A stretch of DNA of 23,351 bases from Stephanodiscus triporus. Its lineage: Eukaryota; Bacillariophyta; Thalassiosirophyceae; Thalassiosirales; Thalassiosiraceae. The stretch covers positions 1 through 23,351 of the forward strand of contig JALLAZ010000130.1 of the NCBI GenBank assembly GCA_036939755.1. Direction: 5' to 3'. Shown here one piece after another: positions 9,108 through 17,897 of the stretch (position 1 is the stretch's first letter; the number at the start of each line of letters is the position of its first letter). Below the pieces are notes generated by a model. That model ran no database searches. It was not told the origin of the DNA and saw only the letters and a list, made by a program, of their open reading frames with translations. A program made the translations under genes and the position numbers.

Positions 9108-9631
9108 TAGATAATCCAAACTACTCCAACTACATCAAACAGGCCGCGCCTGTCTAAAATTATGACAAATCTCCTACCTGATTGGTGTTATTGGACTGTT
9201 TGAGCCTGACTTCAAAGTACTTCTCACGTCCATTTTTGGAGCAGTCAACACCTGCACTTCGCCGGATAAACTGCGACCTTCCAATGTGTCCGAAGTTCTT
9301 CCCGAGAATTGAGCCTGACGATGACTGACGTTGTCTACTATTACTAGATTTAATGCTCCCCTGCATTGACTCTTCGGTGATAATGATGGCAGGAAAATAC
9401 TGCCTTTGCAAATACAGTTCATTCATGCGGCTGTTGTCCGCTCCCAACGACGAAAAATATGTTCAGAGGTGTCATGTTTTCTCCGTTTAATATTGTTGCC
9501 GAATCGCTCCGTGTTCCTGGTCCAAAGGAAGCGAGGGTTATCTACGTACTTAAGTACGTACTTACGTAGACTTCTACTCTACTCTCGAGGAGCGCCCGGT
9601 CTAGAGCGGCGCGAGTGCGAAAAAAGAAAAA
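9108..9631. other. intergenic region upstream of the TPR gene
   Basis: A minus-strand open stretch (about 9426-9160, Ser/Gln-rich) ends near a possible donor (CAG followed by GTAGGAG), but I find no recognisable motif and no partner exon. I do not call it a gene. An 18-bp perfect palindrome lies at 9543-9560. The part close to 9632 should be the promoter and 5' UTR of the TPR gene. Confidence 0.45.
9543..9560. promoter_or_regulatory. 18-bp perfect palindrome upstream of TPR gene
   Basis: TACGTACTTAAGTACGTA reads the same on both strands and lies 72 bp before the TPR gene ATG. A partial copy of the TACGTA motif follows directly. Its symmetry suggests a dimeric protein binding site, but a functional role is inference only. 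Confidence 0.4.
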
Positions 9632-10885
9632 ATGTCTCCTTCGAATCCGAATCCAAACCCGATCGGATCGACTCCGGACGACGTCGGCGTCGACGACGAG
9701 AGGCGGAGGAAGATGTTCTTTACGACCTCCGACCTGATCGGTCGGATGAACTCGGCGATGAGGTGCGCGAACATTCCCGACGACGACGGCACCACTTCGT
9801 CGTCGTCGTCGTCGTCGTTCGCATCCTTGTCATCGGGAGCAACCGGAGCGGGAGGGGGGTTCGAACTGCACGCGAGAATGCCCGACGGGTCCTACCGACG
9901 CGCGCGCGAATCCGAAATGGCGGCGGCAGACTTCCAATCCAAGATGAAGCAGGCCTCCGAGATGATATCTGGCATGGATCGAAGACGAAAATTGGAATGG
10001 GCCGCACGTCATCGTCGGGAGGGGAATGCGCTCTTCGCGAGGGGAGAATATAGGGAAGCAATGGACGTCTACCTGACGTGTCTGGTCGCCGTGGATCGCG
10101 GTGGCGCATCGCCTGCGTCGTCGGCCGACGACGACAACGAAATCCCTCGCTCTCGGATGGAGGAGGAGATACAGCTCCCGGTCCTCCTGAACCTGGCATT
10201 GAGCGCGATGAAAATGGGCATGCTTTCCAAGGCCGAGAAATTCTGTAACTTCGCCATCGACGAAACGGCGTGCGGTAAGATTTCACCCAAGGCGCATTTT
10301 CGGAGGGGGAGGGTGCGGCTGCTCATGGGATGTTACGCCTCCGCTGAATCGGATTTGGACACTGCGCTGGGATTACTGCCGCTTGACAACGCCGGAAAGA
10401 TCGATGGTGGTGGTGCGCCAGGCAGAGCGAATGATGCCGAGGTCGAGAACGAGAGGGCGGTAGTGCTGCGTGAGAAGCGAAGGTTGCATTCGCTCGTTAG
10501 GCAGGAGGAGAGGAACATGAAAGTGCAGCGGAGGGCGATGGAAAGGCTATTCGGATCGTCATCCGATAGGGAGGAGAGAGGAATGCGGTTGTCGACCGAC
10601 GGCGAGGAGGACGAGTCTCCGGGGTCGCTGAGCATCTATCCGGACAAGATGGGTCTTGTGCAACTCCCGCGAAATAAAGGCATCGACGAGGTCATCGCAG
10701 ATGACGATGACGAACGCCAACAACCGACGTGTTTCCAGTGGTATCGGCTCATGATCGGACGATGTGCCCAGAAGCTTTTGGATTTGATCGGCGACGAGGA
10801 AGAGGACGGGGAGGAAGATGTGCTGTCGTCGTACCAACAAGACCTCACGAATACACCTTTGATGGAGAGTAAGAAAGATGCATGA
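9632..10885 (+). CDS. TPR protein with Hsp70/Hsp90 carboxylate-clamp signature
   Basis: A 417-aa intronless protein. The N-terminal ~115 residues are polar with a Ser run (56-62, TCG repeats in the DNA). Three TPR-like repeats cover about 121-250: RREGNALFARGEYREAM (128-143), LPVLLNLALSAMKMGMLSKAEKF (182-204), then KAHFRRGRVRLLMGCYASAESDL (220-242). Positions matching the two-carboxylate clamp are visible: N132 in the first repeat, N187 in the second, K220 and R224 in the third. In known families this clamp grips the C-terminal EEVD of Hsp70 or Hsp90, as in FKBP, TTC4 and CHIP-type co-chaperones. No peptidyl-prolyl isomerase, U-box or J domain is present. The C-terminus (about 270-417) starts with a basic helical stretch and becomes acidic. 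Likely a soluble co-chaperone or adaptor; the exact family is undecided. Confidence 0.8.
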   Translation: MSPSNPNPNPIGSTPDDVGVDDERRRKMFFTTSDLIGRMNSAMRCANIPDDDGTTSSSSSSSFASLSSGATGAGGGFELHARMPDGSYRRARESEMAAADFQSKMKQASEMISGMDRRRKLEWAARHRREGNALFARGEYREAMDVYLTCLVAVDRGGASPASSADDDNEIPRSRMEEEIQLPVLLNLALSAMKMGMLSKAEKFCNFAIDETACGKISPKAHFRRGRVRLLMGCYASAESDLDTALGLLPLDNAGKIDGGGAPGRANDAEVENERAVVLREKRRLHSLVRQEERNMKVQRRAMERLFGSSSDREERGMRLSTDGEEDESPGSLSIYPDKMGLVQLPRNKGIDEVIADDDDERQQPTCFQWYRLMIGRCAQKLLDLIGDEEEDGEEDVLSSYQQDLTNTPLMESKKDA

Positions 10886-12479
10886 TATCGGCATTGCCAC
10901 ATTTACACATGACACACAACATCCCACTTGCGGTTGGAGACATTAGATGTTCCCTACTCATTGCGTGGTGATGGCCATGATTTTTCATATAGCCCTATTT
11001 TCCTCATAAGGGATTGTAGCATGAAATCTTTAAGAGATTAAGAGCGTATCACAATGAGCACTCACTGGCATTCATCAGCCAGTGGCATGTGCACAAGCAT
11101 TGTCTTCCCTGATTGGGTGTACAGGCATGCTGAGCATGCTCCAAACTTGCTGATTGCAGAGAATGCAAAGCGACACAATGATCTGTGTATAGATATCTCT
11201 AACCATAATTCAGATAGTCTACATTATTTCATACTCACCTTCTTCAATATGAGATGTTTAGTCTGTTTTTCAAGTGGTGAGTTTCATAAGAGTATAATCT
11301 CACTACGAAAGGGCCCATTGAGAGAGCAATTGGTGTTTTCTAGCGGTCTGTTTCTCATCAACTTGGAGTCAAATGAATGTAAAGAAAGCTACAGAATCTC
11401 TTGACGATGTAGATGTAGAAGAAAGAGCAGTAAGAAGTTCAATCCATACCATTTGGAATAAGAATGGTCTGTCAATGTAATAAGACTATGAATAGTTCAA
11501 GTTTGTGGGAAATCATATGAAATTGAGTTGGAATTGTTCATTCTGCATGTTATGCAGAAATCCTTGTGCCAGTGGCAGGAGAGAATAAAGTCCAATGCTT
11601 TGGCAATTCTGGAGACTAGATAAGATGGGGGGAAAAAATGACCCAAGAACAAAGCTGACCACGAGCAAACTGGCGGTACTATTGACTTGGCACCAACAGA
11701 CAAGGGTTGCCAGCATGAAGAAGGATGGACTCAATTGTTAATTCAATCGTTGATTCCTCAACTTCCAACTTTGACGTACCACCTACAAACAAGAAATGTG
11801 TAGAATGTCACACCAGCTTCTCCCTATTCCAAAACTCAATGATTGATATGTTCCCCCTCTACCAGTGGAAGAGTAGGTGGGTTAAGAGATGTAAATAATT
11901 TAAGAGTCAAATATATGGATACATTCATCAACAATGCGCACATCAAAAAGCTGCCAATATCCAATTTCATGCTTGTCTGGTGGGTATTGTGGCTATTTGC
12001 CCATTCGCCCCCCTGATAGATTACAATTGCAATCAAACCAAGCACAAGGCGACGGCACCCATGGTGTGTAGAAGATGCTTGTCTGCTTGGTTGGGGCATG
12101 GACAAACCACAGACAATGGTATTAGGAGACAAAAAATAATGGTGTGCCAGAAATCATTTTAGTGTTGTGCCCAGGGCATTAGAACAAAATGAACTGTAGT
12201 GGCTCCCAGGGCACCCAAAAAACTTAATTAAGTATGATGCACTAAATCAAGTAGCACTGCATAAAATCGACCGCTGTAAAAAGTGCTCATAGCCTAGTTG
12301 TAGAGCTTGATGAGATGCTTCAAGTAAATTTTCACGAGATCACCACAAAAACTTAGGTGAAAGCTACATGGGGCAAACTCAAAATTACTTAATGTTCTAT
12401 GCCCATTTCAACTCTGATACAACGTGCATGGCACCGATAGTGCAGCCTTACTTCCAGGATGCATGCAAAATAGGTTTTG

Positions 12480-12800
12480 ATGCATTTTGGACCCATCCGC
12501 CGACAACGACGATGATGCTGCTGCCCATACGTCATCATTTTTGTCCAATAAACCATCACCATTTGAGCACGCATCTGAAATCATAGTTGTTGTCATCATC
12601 GTCCCTCGTGCCACTCCCCCCCGCTTCATCCTCACCGCCACCAAAGCCAAGGCCAAAGCCGCCGTGGTAGTGGTGGTAGTCATTGTCCCTTGATCGTTGA
12701 CTGTCGTTATTGTTGTCGTCATTGTCATTGCTCCTCCATCCACAAATTAAGACCCTGATGCCATCCTCCTCCTCCTCCTTTTCCTCTTCCTTCCTCATTG
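12480..12800. repeat. low-complexity trinucleotide-rich block
   Basis: Imperfect runs of GTT/GTC, GTGGTA and TCC triplets occur here (for example 12580-12600, 12664-12730 and 12763-12800). They produce artificial open frames rich in Thr/Met, Asp/Asn and Glu on the minus strand. Treated as simple sequence rather than coding. Confidence 0.6.
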
Positions 12801-12864
12801 TAGTCATAGTTCTAGTCTTGACTGGTAATGTTGGCATCGTGTTGGGGATTCCCCCCCCAAAAAA

Positions 12865-13007
12865 TGACAGACATGCCGACATGACGGCGCCATGTTGCCA
12901 ACATGACACAGACCATGTCGGCGACATCGAGCCATGTTGGCTCCTCAGATGCCATGTCAATGTTGTGTTGGCATGACGATTACCCAACATGTTTGCACAT
13001 GTCGGCA
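12865..13007. repeat. cluster of CATGTTGG / CATGTCGGC inverted motifs
   Basis: Many short related words occur in both orientations: GCCGACATG near 12873, CATGTTGCCAACATG (an inverted repeat) near 12890, CATGTCGGCGACATC near 12914, CATGTTGGC near 12933 and CATGTCGGC near 12999. The outer copies are oppositely oriented and each is flanked by a run of A. The arrangement suggests a folded or nested short element of about 150 bp. Boundaries are approximate. Confidence 0.5.
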
Positions 13008-13281
13008 AAAAAACTACATATAGTACTATGATATTATGCAACAATCAAATAATGCGATGCAGCGGTGGCTTTGGGAGATGGCGGTGGCGCAATGGCATTT
13101 GGGGAGGCATAATGGGCGGCCATTGAAGGTAGTGGCAGCACTAGGCCACGGCAGAAGATGAGTGACGAGGGCGTCAAAGTGGGTGCGGTGTGAGGCAACA
13201 ATGCCGCAAGAGGTAAAGACGTGACGCTGGGGGATGAATCTTGTTGGGCGGGGGCGGAGGGGCGGTTAGTAGTCAACATTT

Positions 13282-13647
13282 CACGTAGGAATACTCAATA
13301 TCGATTTAAGGAACCAGCGGACGGAGCGGGAGGAGATCATTGCAGATTTCCTCGACGACATTAATGTCGTTGATCTATCGCGCAAATTCATCCAACGGAT
13401 GGGTCGACGACAGGGATTAGGGGCTCGCTGGTCTTGGCGGCAGCGAAGGGGGGGAGGTTGGTATCAATCCCAGCCAGATTATTTTCTAGCACGGGAGAGG
13501 GATGTTGCTCTTTTTCGGAATGTGGCATTCCGACGGCCGAGGGTCCATGATTCGGACCATCGTGCCATCGTCACATCAATTTCCAGGGGATGGCAGGACC
13601 TGCTGAAGAGATATCGACACCGGCGTCAAAAGTTCTCAAACTTGTGA
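13282..13647 (+). pseudogene. C-terminal remnant of retrotransposon AP-type endonuclease
   Basis: In one frame the sequence reads HVGILNIDLRN (resembling the GDLNxxL motif of the family, with Asp of GD replaced by Ile), then EEIIADFLDDINVVDLS, QPDYFLARE and, near 13547, HDSDHRAIVTSI. The SDHRAI motif is the C-terminal signature of LINE endonucleases of the EEP fold, which nick target DNA to prime reverse transcription. The N-terminal catalytic part is absent and the frame ends at a TGA at 13645-13647. The next ~200 bp continue the element's linker in another frame (from about 13690 to 13860), then shift again into the RT frame. Confidence 0.75.
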
Positions 13648-13946
13648 GAAGGGGGAGAGGATTAAGCAGAAGCATGGCAATTGGATCTCGCCGGGGACGT
13701 GGCAATTAATCAAGCATCGCTCGATGCTGCGTCGGGCTGGCCATCTCTGTCAGATGGGCGGCCGTCGCCTAACCCGCCGTATCCACGCCTCCCTCAAACA
13801 AGACCGGGTAGATTGCGTGGCGCGCGCCGGCAGTACTATCAAAGCCGAGCTCGCCGGGGGCCAGGGGAAATGTCCAGGAGGCCTTCCGCCACCTAAAAGG
13901 GTGGTATCGGGCTGCAACGGAAACACAGTCTAAACCTTGTTATCAG

Positions 13947-16037
13947 ATGATGGACTATCAGACTACTGAGCAGATTGACCTATATGCAAGGAGGCATTCC
14001 CCGGGGGAACCTCTTCTGATTTTGATTGATCCAGTCAATGTCAACGATGACACACCGTCCGATGCCGAGATTCGGACTGCCACGAGCCAGTTGACAAACG
14101 GACGCGCCGCGGGCGCGTCCGGGATGCGTGCTGAGGACGTTAAGGCATGGCTATCCGGCATTCGGGAGGAGGAGAACCCCGAGACGCCAGTCAACAAAAG
14201 CGCATGGGATAACTGGTGGATGTTTGTCCAGTTGGTTCAGGTGGTGTGGACCCACGGCATCATCCCCCGCCAGCTACTGTGGAGCATTGTTGTGTTGATT
14301 CCAAAGGGCGGCGGGGACTACCGTGGGATCGGACTCCTCAAGCCGATTTGGAAGGTGCTCGAACGGATAATGGATTTGAGGCTGGATGCCATCGAATTGC
14401 ATGACACCCTCCATGGGTGTCGTGCAAACTGCGGGACAGGAACCGCGGTCATCGAGGCCAAGTTGGCCCAGCAGCTCTCGTCCCTCGAGCTGCAGCTGTT
14501 TTACAGTATCTTTCTTGACCTTAAGAAAGCTTTCGATGCAATGGATCGGGAACGCTGTATCATGATTCTCGAGGGATATGGCGTGGGGCCTCGGATGATT
14601 CGACTCATCCGAAACTACTGGCGCAATGCCACCATGGTCTGTTGTGCGTCGGGCAATTATGGCCAGCCTTTCAAGGCTGGCCGTGGGGTGACCCAAGGGG
14701 GTCCGCTCTCCGCCAAGCTGTTCAACATCTTGGTCGATGCCATTGCCCATGAGTGGTTTCGGCAGCTGAGGGAAGAGGGCGATTATGAGGAAGCGGAGTT
14801 GGACGACCTTATGTCAACCTTCTTCGCTATTTTCTATGTCGACGACGCGTACCTCGCTTCGAAGGATGCAGAGTTCCTTCAGCGCGCGCTGGATATTGTT
14901 GTTGGGTTATTTGCACGGGTGGGGCTTCAAACGAACATGAAGAAGACGCATACAATGATCTGCACCCCGGGTCGGATACGGACCCAACTCCCGTTTGACT
15001 CCTATCGGCGGATGCAGCGCGGGAGTGTTACGGCCGCCAAGTGGAATGCTCGTCCAGTGGAGTGCCGTCAATGTGGGAAGGTCATGCTGGCTTGTTCCCT
15101 CGGCCGCCACCTGTCAGATGTCCATGACATCTATCAGTCACAGGTTGTGTCCGAGGACTTGTTGGAGGACCGTCCCCCGGCGACCTACACCGTCACGCAC
15201 CGCAGGGGACGACAGGGCAAACTGGCGTGCCCGTTCCCACGGTGTGAAGGGCTCCTGAACGACGGCTGGAACTTGCGTCGGCATTTTCGGGATGTACATC
15301 CGATGGACTTGGTGGTAGTCCCGTCGGAGGGGAAGTACAGTCGTTGCCATCAGTGTGGGATGCAGATTAACCCATTCTATCCTCGACATTACACGTCGAA
15401 GGAATGCTCTGTCGGGGTTGAGCGGAAACAGCAGCGGGAGGCGGCGGTAACGTCGGCACTGGCCCTCCGGCAGCAGTTTTCCGTCCATGGGGATGTGTTG
15501 GAACGAGTGGAGGTATTTAAGTATCTGGGGAGGTTGCTTGCCCAGGATGACGATGACATCCAGGCGATCCGCGCTCAGCTGCGGAAGGCTCGAGCCACTT
15601 GGGCTCGTGTCGGGCAGGTTCTTCGGAGCGAGAATACTTCCCCTCGGGTTGCGGCTAAGTTCTATAAAGCCGTGGTTCAGGCCGTTCTCCTGTACGGCAG
15701 TGAGACGTGGGTCCTCTCACCAACAGCCCTGGCTAGGCTGGAGGGGTTCCACATCCGTGCCGCTTATCGGATGGCGAAGCGGAATAGACCGCGACGCGGG
15801 CCTGGCAATCAGTGGGTGTATCCGAAGTCGGAGGATGTTTTGGAGGAGTGTGGGATGCACACCATCGGGGAATATATCGATGTTCGTCGACAGACGATTG
15901 CGATGTACGTGGCGACCCACCCGATCCTCAACGAATGTATGCAGGGAGAGAGGAAGCGGGGGGCAATACCGCGCCGCTGGTGGTGGGAACAGAAGATGGA
16001 CCTGGACGTCGCAGATGCAACTGGATCGGACGAGTGA
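13947..16037 (+). CDS. reverse transcriptase of LINE-type element with zinc fingers
   Basis: A 696-aa frame from the first ATG; the frame is open and coding-like upstream to about 13865, so the Met is only nominal. RT motifs appear in order: LIPKGGGDYRGIGLL (117-131), motif A FLDLKKAFDAMD (D191), motif B GVTQGGPLSAKLFN (247-260), motif C FYVDDAYL (catalytic D299-D300) and motif D GLQTNMKKTHTM (326-337). Between motif D and the FKYLG segment (524-528), about 185 residues contain three zinc-finger-like units: C373/C376/H388/H393, C428/C433/H446/H451, and C467/C470/H481/C487. The thumb-like region follows (AVVQAVLLYGSETW, 575-588). The C-terminal ~100 residues are basic with WWWEQ near 678. Catalytic residues are intact although the upstream endonuclease is broken. 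No RNase H motif was recognised. Confidence 0.88.
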   Translation: MMDYQTTEQIDLYARRHSPGEPLLILIDPVNVNDDTPSDAEIRTATSQLTNGRAAGASGMRAEDVKAWLSGIREEENPETPVNKSAWDNWWMFVQLVQVVWTHGIIPRQLLWSIVVLIPKGGGDYRGIGLLKPIWKVLERIMDLRLDAIELHDTLHGCRANCGTGTAVIEAKLAQQLSSLELQLFYSIFLDLKKAFDAMDRERCIMILEGYGVGPRMIRLIRNYWRNATMVCCASGNYGQPFKAGRGVTQGGPLSAKLFNILVDAIAHEWFRQLREEGDYEEAELDDLMSTFFAIFYVDDAYLASKDAEFLQRALDIVVGLFARVGLQTNMKKTHTMICTPGRIRTQLPFDSYRRMQRGSVTAAKWNARPVECRQCGKVMLACSLGRHLSDVHDIYQSQVVSEDLLEDRPPATYTVTHRRGRQGKLACPFPRCEGLLNDGWNLRRHFRDVHPMDLVVVPSEGKYSRCHQCGMQINPFYPRHYTSKECSVGVERKQQREAAVTSALALRQQFSVHGDVLERVEVFKYLGRLLAQDDDDIQAIRAQLRKARATWARVGQVLRSENTSPRVAAKFYKAVVQAVLLYGSETWVLSPTALARLEGFHIRAAYRMAKRNRPRRGPGNQWVYPKSEDVLEECGMHTIGEYIDVRRQTIAMYVATHPILNECMQGERKRGAIPRRWWWEQKMDLDVADATGSDE

Positions 16038-16170
16038 TGGACCTCATTTTGCTCCCAACATCAGAACGCGGCAACAGGAATGCACAGGCGCCCTGGCTGC
16101 CCTTCGTTTCCTTTGGGGGAGGATGTCTGGTGGGTGCGATGCGACGGGTTATGATGTGTGACCCTTAGCT

Positions 16171-17067
16171 TAGCTTTAATCCTAGTAATCAAGTTCCTAG
16201 GCGGGGAGGGCACGTCCAGCGGGCTTTGGTAAGCCTTAGTATTGGAAACGGCCTTTCCCGCTGGAGGACAAGTCAACACACACAGAGGACGTCTCTGCCT
16301 ACTAATTTGCCCATGATCCCCATCGATGAGCACTTTCTCTCAAGCACAACATTTGGATTTGTCAAATTCTAAGATGTCAAGAAACACTTTGGCTTCATTA
16401 TTGAAGATGTAACAAATGTAGGATGCTATGTTACTTCATCTCAAGTCAGGACCCTTCTTGAGCTGAAGATCGTGTCAGGTACAAGCTTATTCAAAGTTTG
16501 CATCTCAACTGGAAAGGTGGGCTTGTCGCTGGTGATGTATACACTGCACCTTTTGTCACCGAGCAAGTTCTTCTGAATATATCTTCTGAGCAGGCATCCA
16601 CTCATGTCCAGTTTTGAAATCAACTGAATATGCACAGGACAAGAAGATTATGGGCCATGAAATATTGCATTGATTACCTTTAGGAAATGACTATCAATTA
16701 ATCTCCACCTCCTTCTCCCCTCCTGCAATGGTTCACAGACCTACTTGGAGGAACTATGCGCATATACACAGGCCACTATTCCCCAAAATCTCAAAACAAC
16801 AAGGGCTACGTTCACCCGCGTAGAGGTGCCCAACAGCCAAGATGAAGCAGATCATTTTCAATGCAATCAATTCATGTCTTCTTGTGAATTGCAAGCTAAC
16901 ATTTGGGCAAATGAACAACTTATTTTCTGACCTATGTCAATCTAAGGTGCAAGTGTGTGGATGGCAAAAAATTGACTTCAAAAAGTATTTCCTCAATCTC
17001 CTCACAAGCAAAGAATTTGATGAATGGTGGCATCTCACCATTAACCATCTGAAATGGAGATACATTG
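16171..17067. other. gene-poor stretch between retrotransposon and NUMOD3-like remnant
   Basis: This begins with the probable 3' tail of the retrotransposon (to roughly 16330). It then becomes AT-rich DNA with broken coding-like pieces. One of these is an 84-codon frame at 16842-17093 that reads like ordinary protein (a DEWWHLTINHLKWRYIDAI segment near its end) and runs straight into the NUMOD3-like remnant in another frame. It may be the 5' part of the same decayed gene. I recognise no domain in it. Confidence 0.4.
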
Positions 17068-17523
17068 ATGCAATCAAGAATAGTGTCCATTGAGCCATCA
17101 TCATGGTATTTGGGAGGTTACCCAAAAGTATTGGCCGGGGCAGCACCAAAAGTTATAAAGAAGGCTCTCGAACACATCCTGCATAGCAAGAATTGAGTCA
17201 TAAAGTTTGAGAGTGCACTCCACAAACTCAGTGAGGCGAATAAGGGCAGAGTGCTATCCGCAGAAACCCGTGCCAAACAAAGCAAGGGGAGGAAGGGCAG
17301 AGTGCTATCCGAAGATCACTGTGCCAAAATGAGTGATGCAATTAAGGGCAGAGTGTTCTCCAATGATCACTGTGCCAAACTCAGCAAGGCGAGGAAGGGC
17401 AGAGTGCATTCTATCAAGAAGACCCATTCGGAGAAGGGCAGAGAGTTTTCCGACAATCACCATGCCAAACTAAGCGAGGAGAGGAAGGGCAGAGTGCAAT
17501 CCAACAAGAGACCCGTGCCCAAA
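17068..17523 (+). pseudogene. decayed gene with NUMOD3-like repeats
   Basis: In one frame from an ATG at 17068 the sequence reads WYLGGYPKVLAGAAPKVIKKALEH near the start, meets a TGA near 17194-17196, then continues in the same frame into a repeat series of about 17 residues (pattern KGRVLSEDHCAKMSDAI). That pattern matches NUMOD3, a small DNA-binding module usually found in strings in GIY-YIG and HNH homing endonucleases of phages, organelles and large algal viruses. The frame breaks again near 17515-17523, but repeat-like sequence continues in another frame to about 17635. No GIY-YIG or HNH catalytic domain is visible. The in-frame stop plus frameshift make this a remnant rather than an active gene. 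The NUMOD3 call rests on the repeat pattern only. Confidence 0.55.
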
Positions 17524-17635
17524 TGAGCAAGGCAAGGACAGGCAAAGTGCATTCCACAGAGACCCGAGCCAACATGAGCAAGGCGAAGAGAGGCTGTGCA
17601 GTGTGCCAAAATCAGTGAGGCAAAAAAGGACAGAG
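17209..17635 (+). repeat. 51-bp tandem repeat array encoding NUMOD3-like units
   Basis: Units begin AAGGGCAGAGTG and contain GCCAAA about 30 bp later. Three full 51-bp units start at about 17236, 17287 and 17338. They are followed by a shortened unit (39 bp), another 51-bp unit, then degenerate copies in which the spacing and frame change. A half-decayed copy precedes the array near 17209. Because the period is a multiple of three, the array keeps reading frame across its best-preserved part. Confidence 0.85.
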
Positions 17636-17897
17636 AGAGCACATAGCATCACCGAGCCTTTCTTCTCTGCATTTCCTCGAGGTCGGTTCGCGCCAGAGAA
17701 AATAACCAGCACGATTTCATCGGATGTTTCAATCAACGATAACAAACTTAATCTTAGTTCGAACTACCTAGCTGATCGATCGTTTCGCTTTGGCAAAGCG
17801 GCAGTGCGCACAATCTTCTATCACGCTTATAGGATTGTGAAACTGCTCCATTGTCCATTGTCAAGGATTATCCAGTCGTCCATTCTTCTTCGCTGTG

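Larger units (their letters stand above)
10886..13272. other. long gene-poor, repeat-bearing region
   Basis: No supported host gene. The open frames (for example plus strand 11054-11404, about 116 codons) have no recognisable motif and unremarkable composition. From about 12480 the sequence becomes low-complexity with GTT/GTC and TCC-rich runs, then a cluster of CATGTTGG/CATGTCGGC repeats (12865-13007), then a G-rich stretch up to the retrotransposon. The character fits decayed mobile DNA, but I cannot name the element in 10886-12400. Confidence 0.5.
13282..16170 (+). mobile_element. 5'-truncated non-LTR (LINE-type) retrotransposon
   Basis: The element carries the C-terminal part of an endonuclease/exonuclease/phosphatase domain (13282-13647) followed by a reverse transcriptase (13947-16037). 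Coding similarity starts abruptly near 13273-13282, next to an in-frame stop, so the 5' end with the rest of the endonuclease is missing, as is usual after incomplete reverse transcription. At least two frame changes and a stop lie between the endonuclease remnant and the RT, so this copy is probably dead as an autonomous element. The GC-rich composition contrasts with the AT-rich DNA on both sides. The 3' end is not defined: no poly-A tail and no clear target-site duplication are visible, and the tail may extend to about 16330. The clade was not determined. Confidence 0.85.

Noticed and set aside
9160..9447. A 95-codon minus-strand frame ending near a possible splice donor
   Set aside because: It begins at a TTG, the first ATG is at 9426, no partner exon or domain is recognisable, and it would run into the 3' end of the PsbP-like gene.
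11077..11098. Small stem CACTGGC / GCCAGTG considered as an RNA gene
   Set aside because: A seven-base stem alone is expected by chance and no tRNA-like or other conserved fold surrounds it.
11054..11404. A 116-codon plus-strand frame in the gene-poor region
   Set aside because: It has no recognisable motif or splice context and lies in a repeat-like region; possible mobile-element debris but not supportable as a gene.
12556..13044. A minus-strand frame with Glu-, Asp/Asn- and Gly-rich segments
   Set aside because: Its composition is produced by trinucleotide low-complexity DNA and the CATG-word repeats rather than by a protein family.
15487..16161. A 224-codon plus-strand frame overlapping the 3' end of the RT
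   Set aside because: It is a GC-rich shadow frame; the overlapping RT frame shows LINE-type conserved residues up to its stop.
17209..17635. Regular repeats considered as a CRISPR array
   Set aside because: Units are contiguous with no unique spacers, keep codon phase and encode a protein motif.
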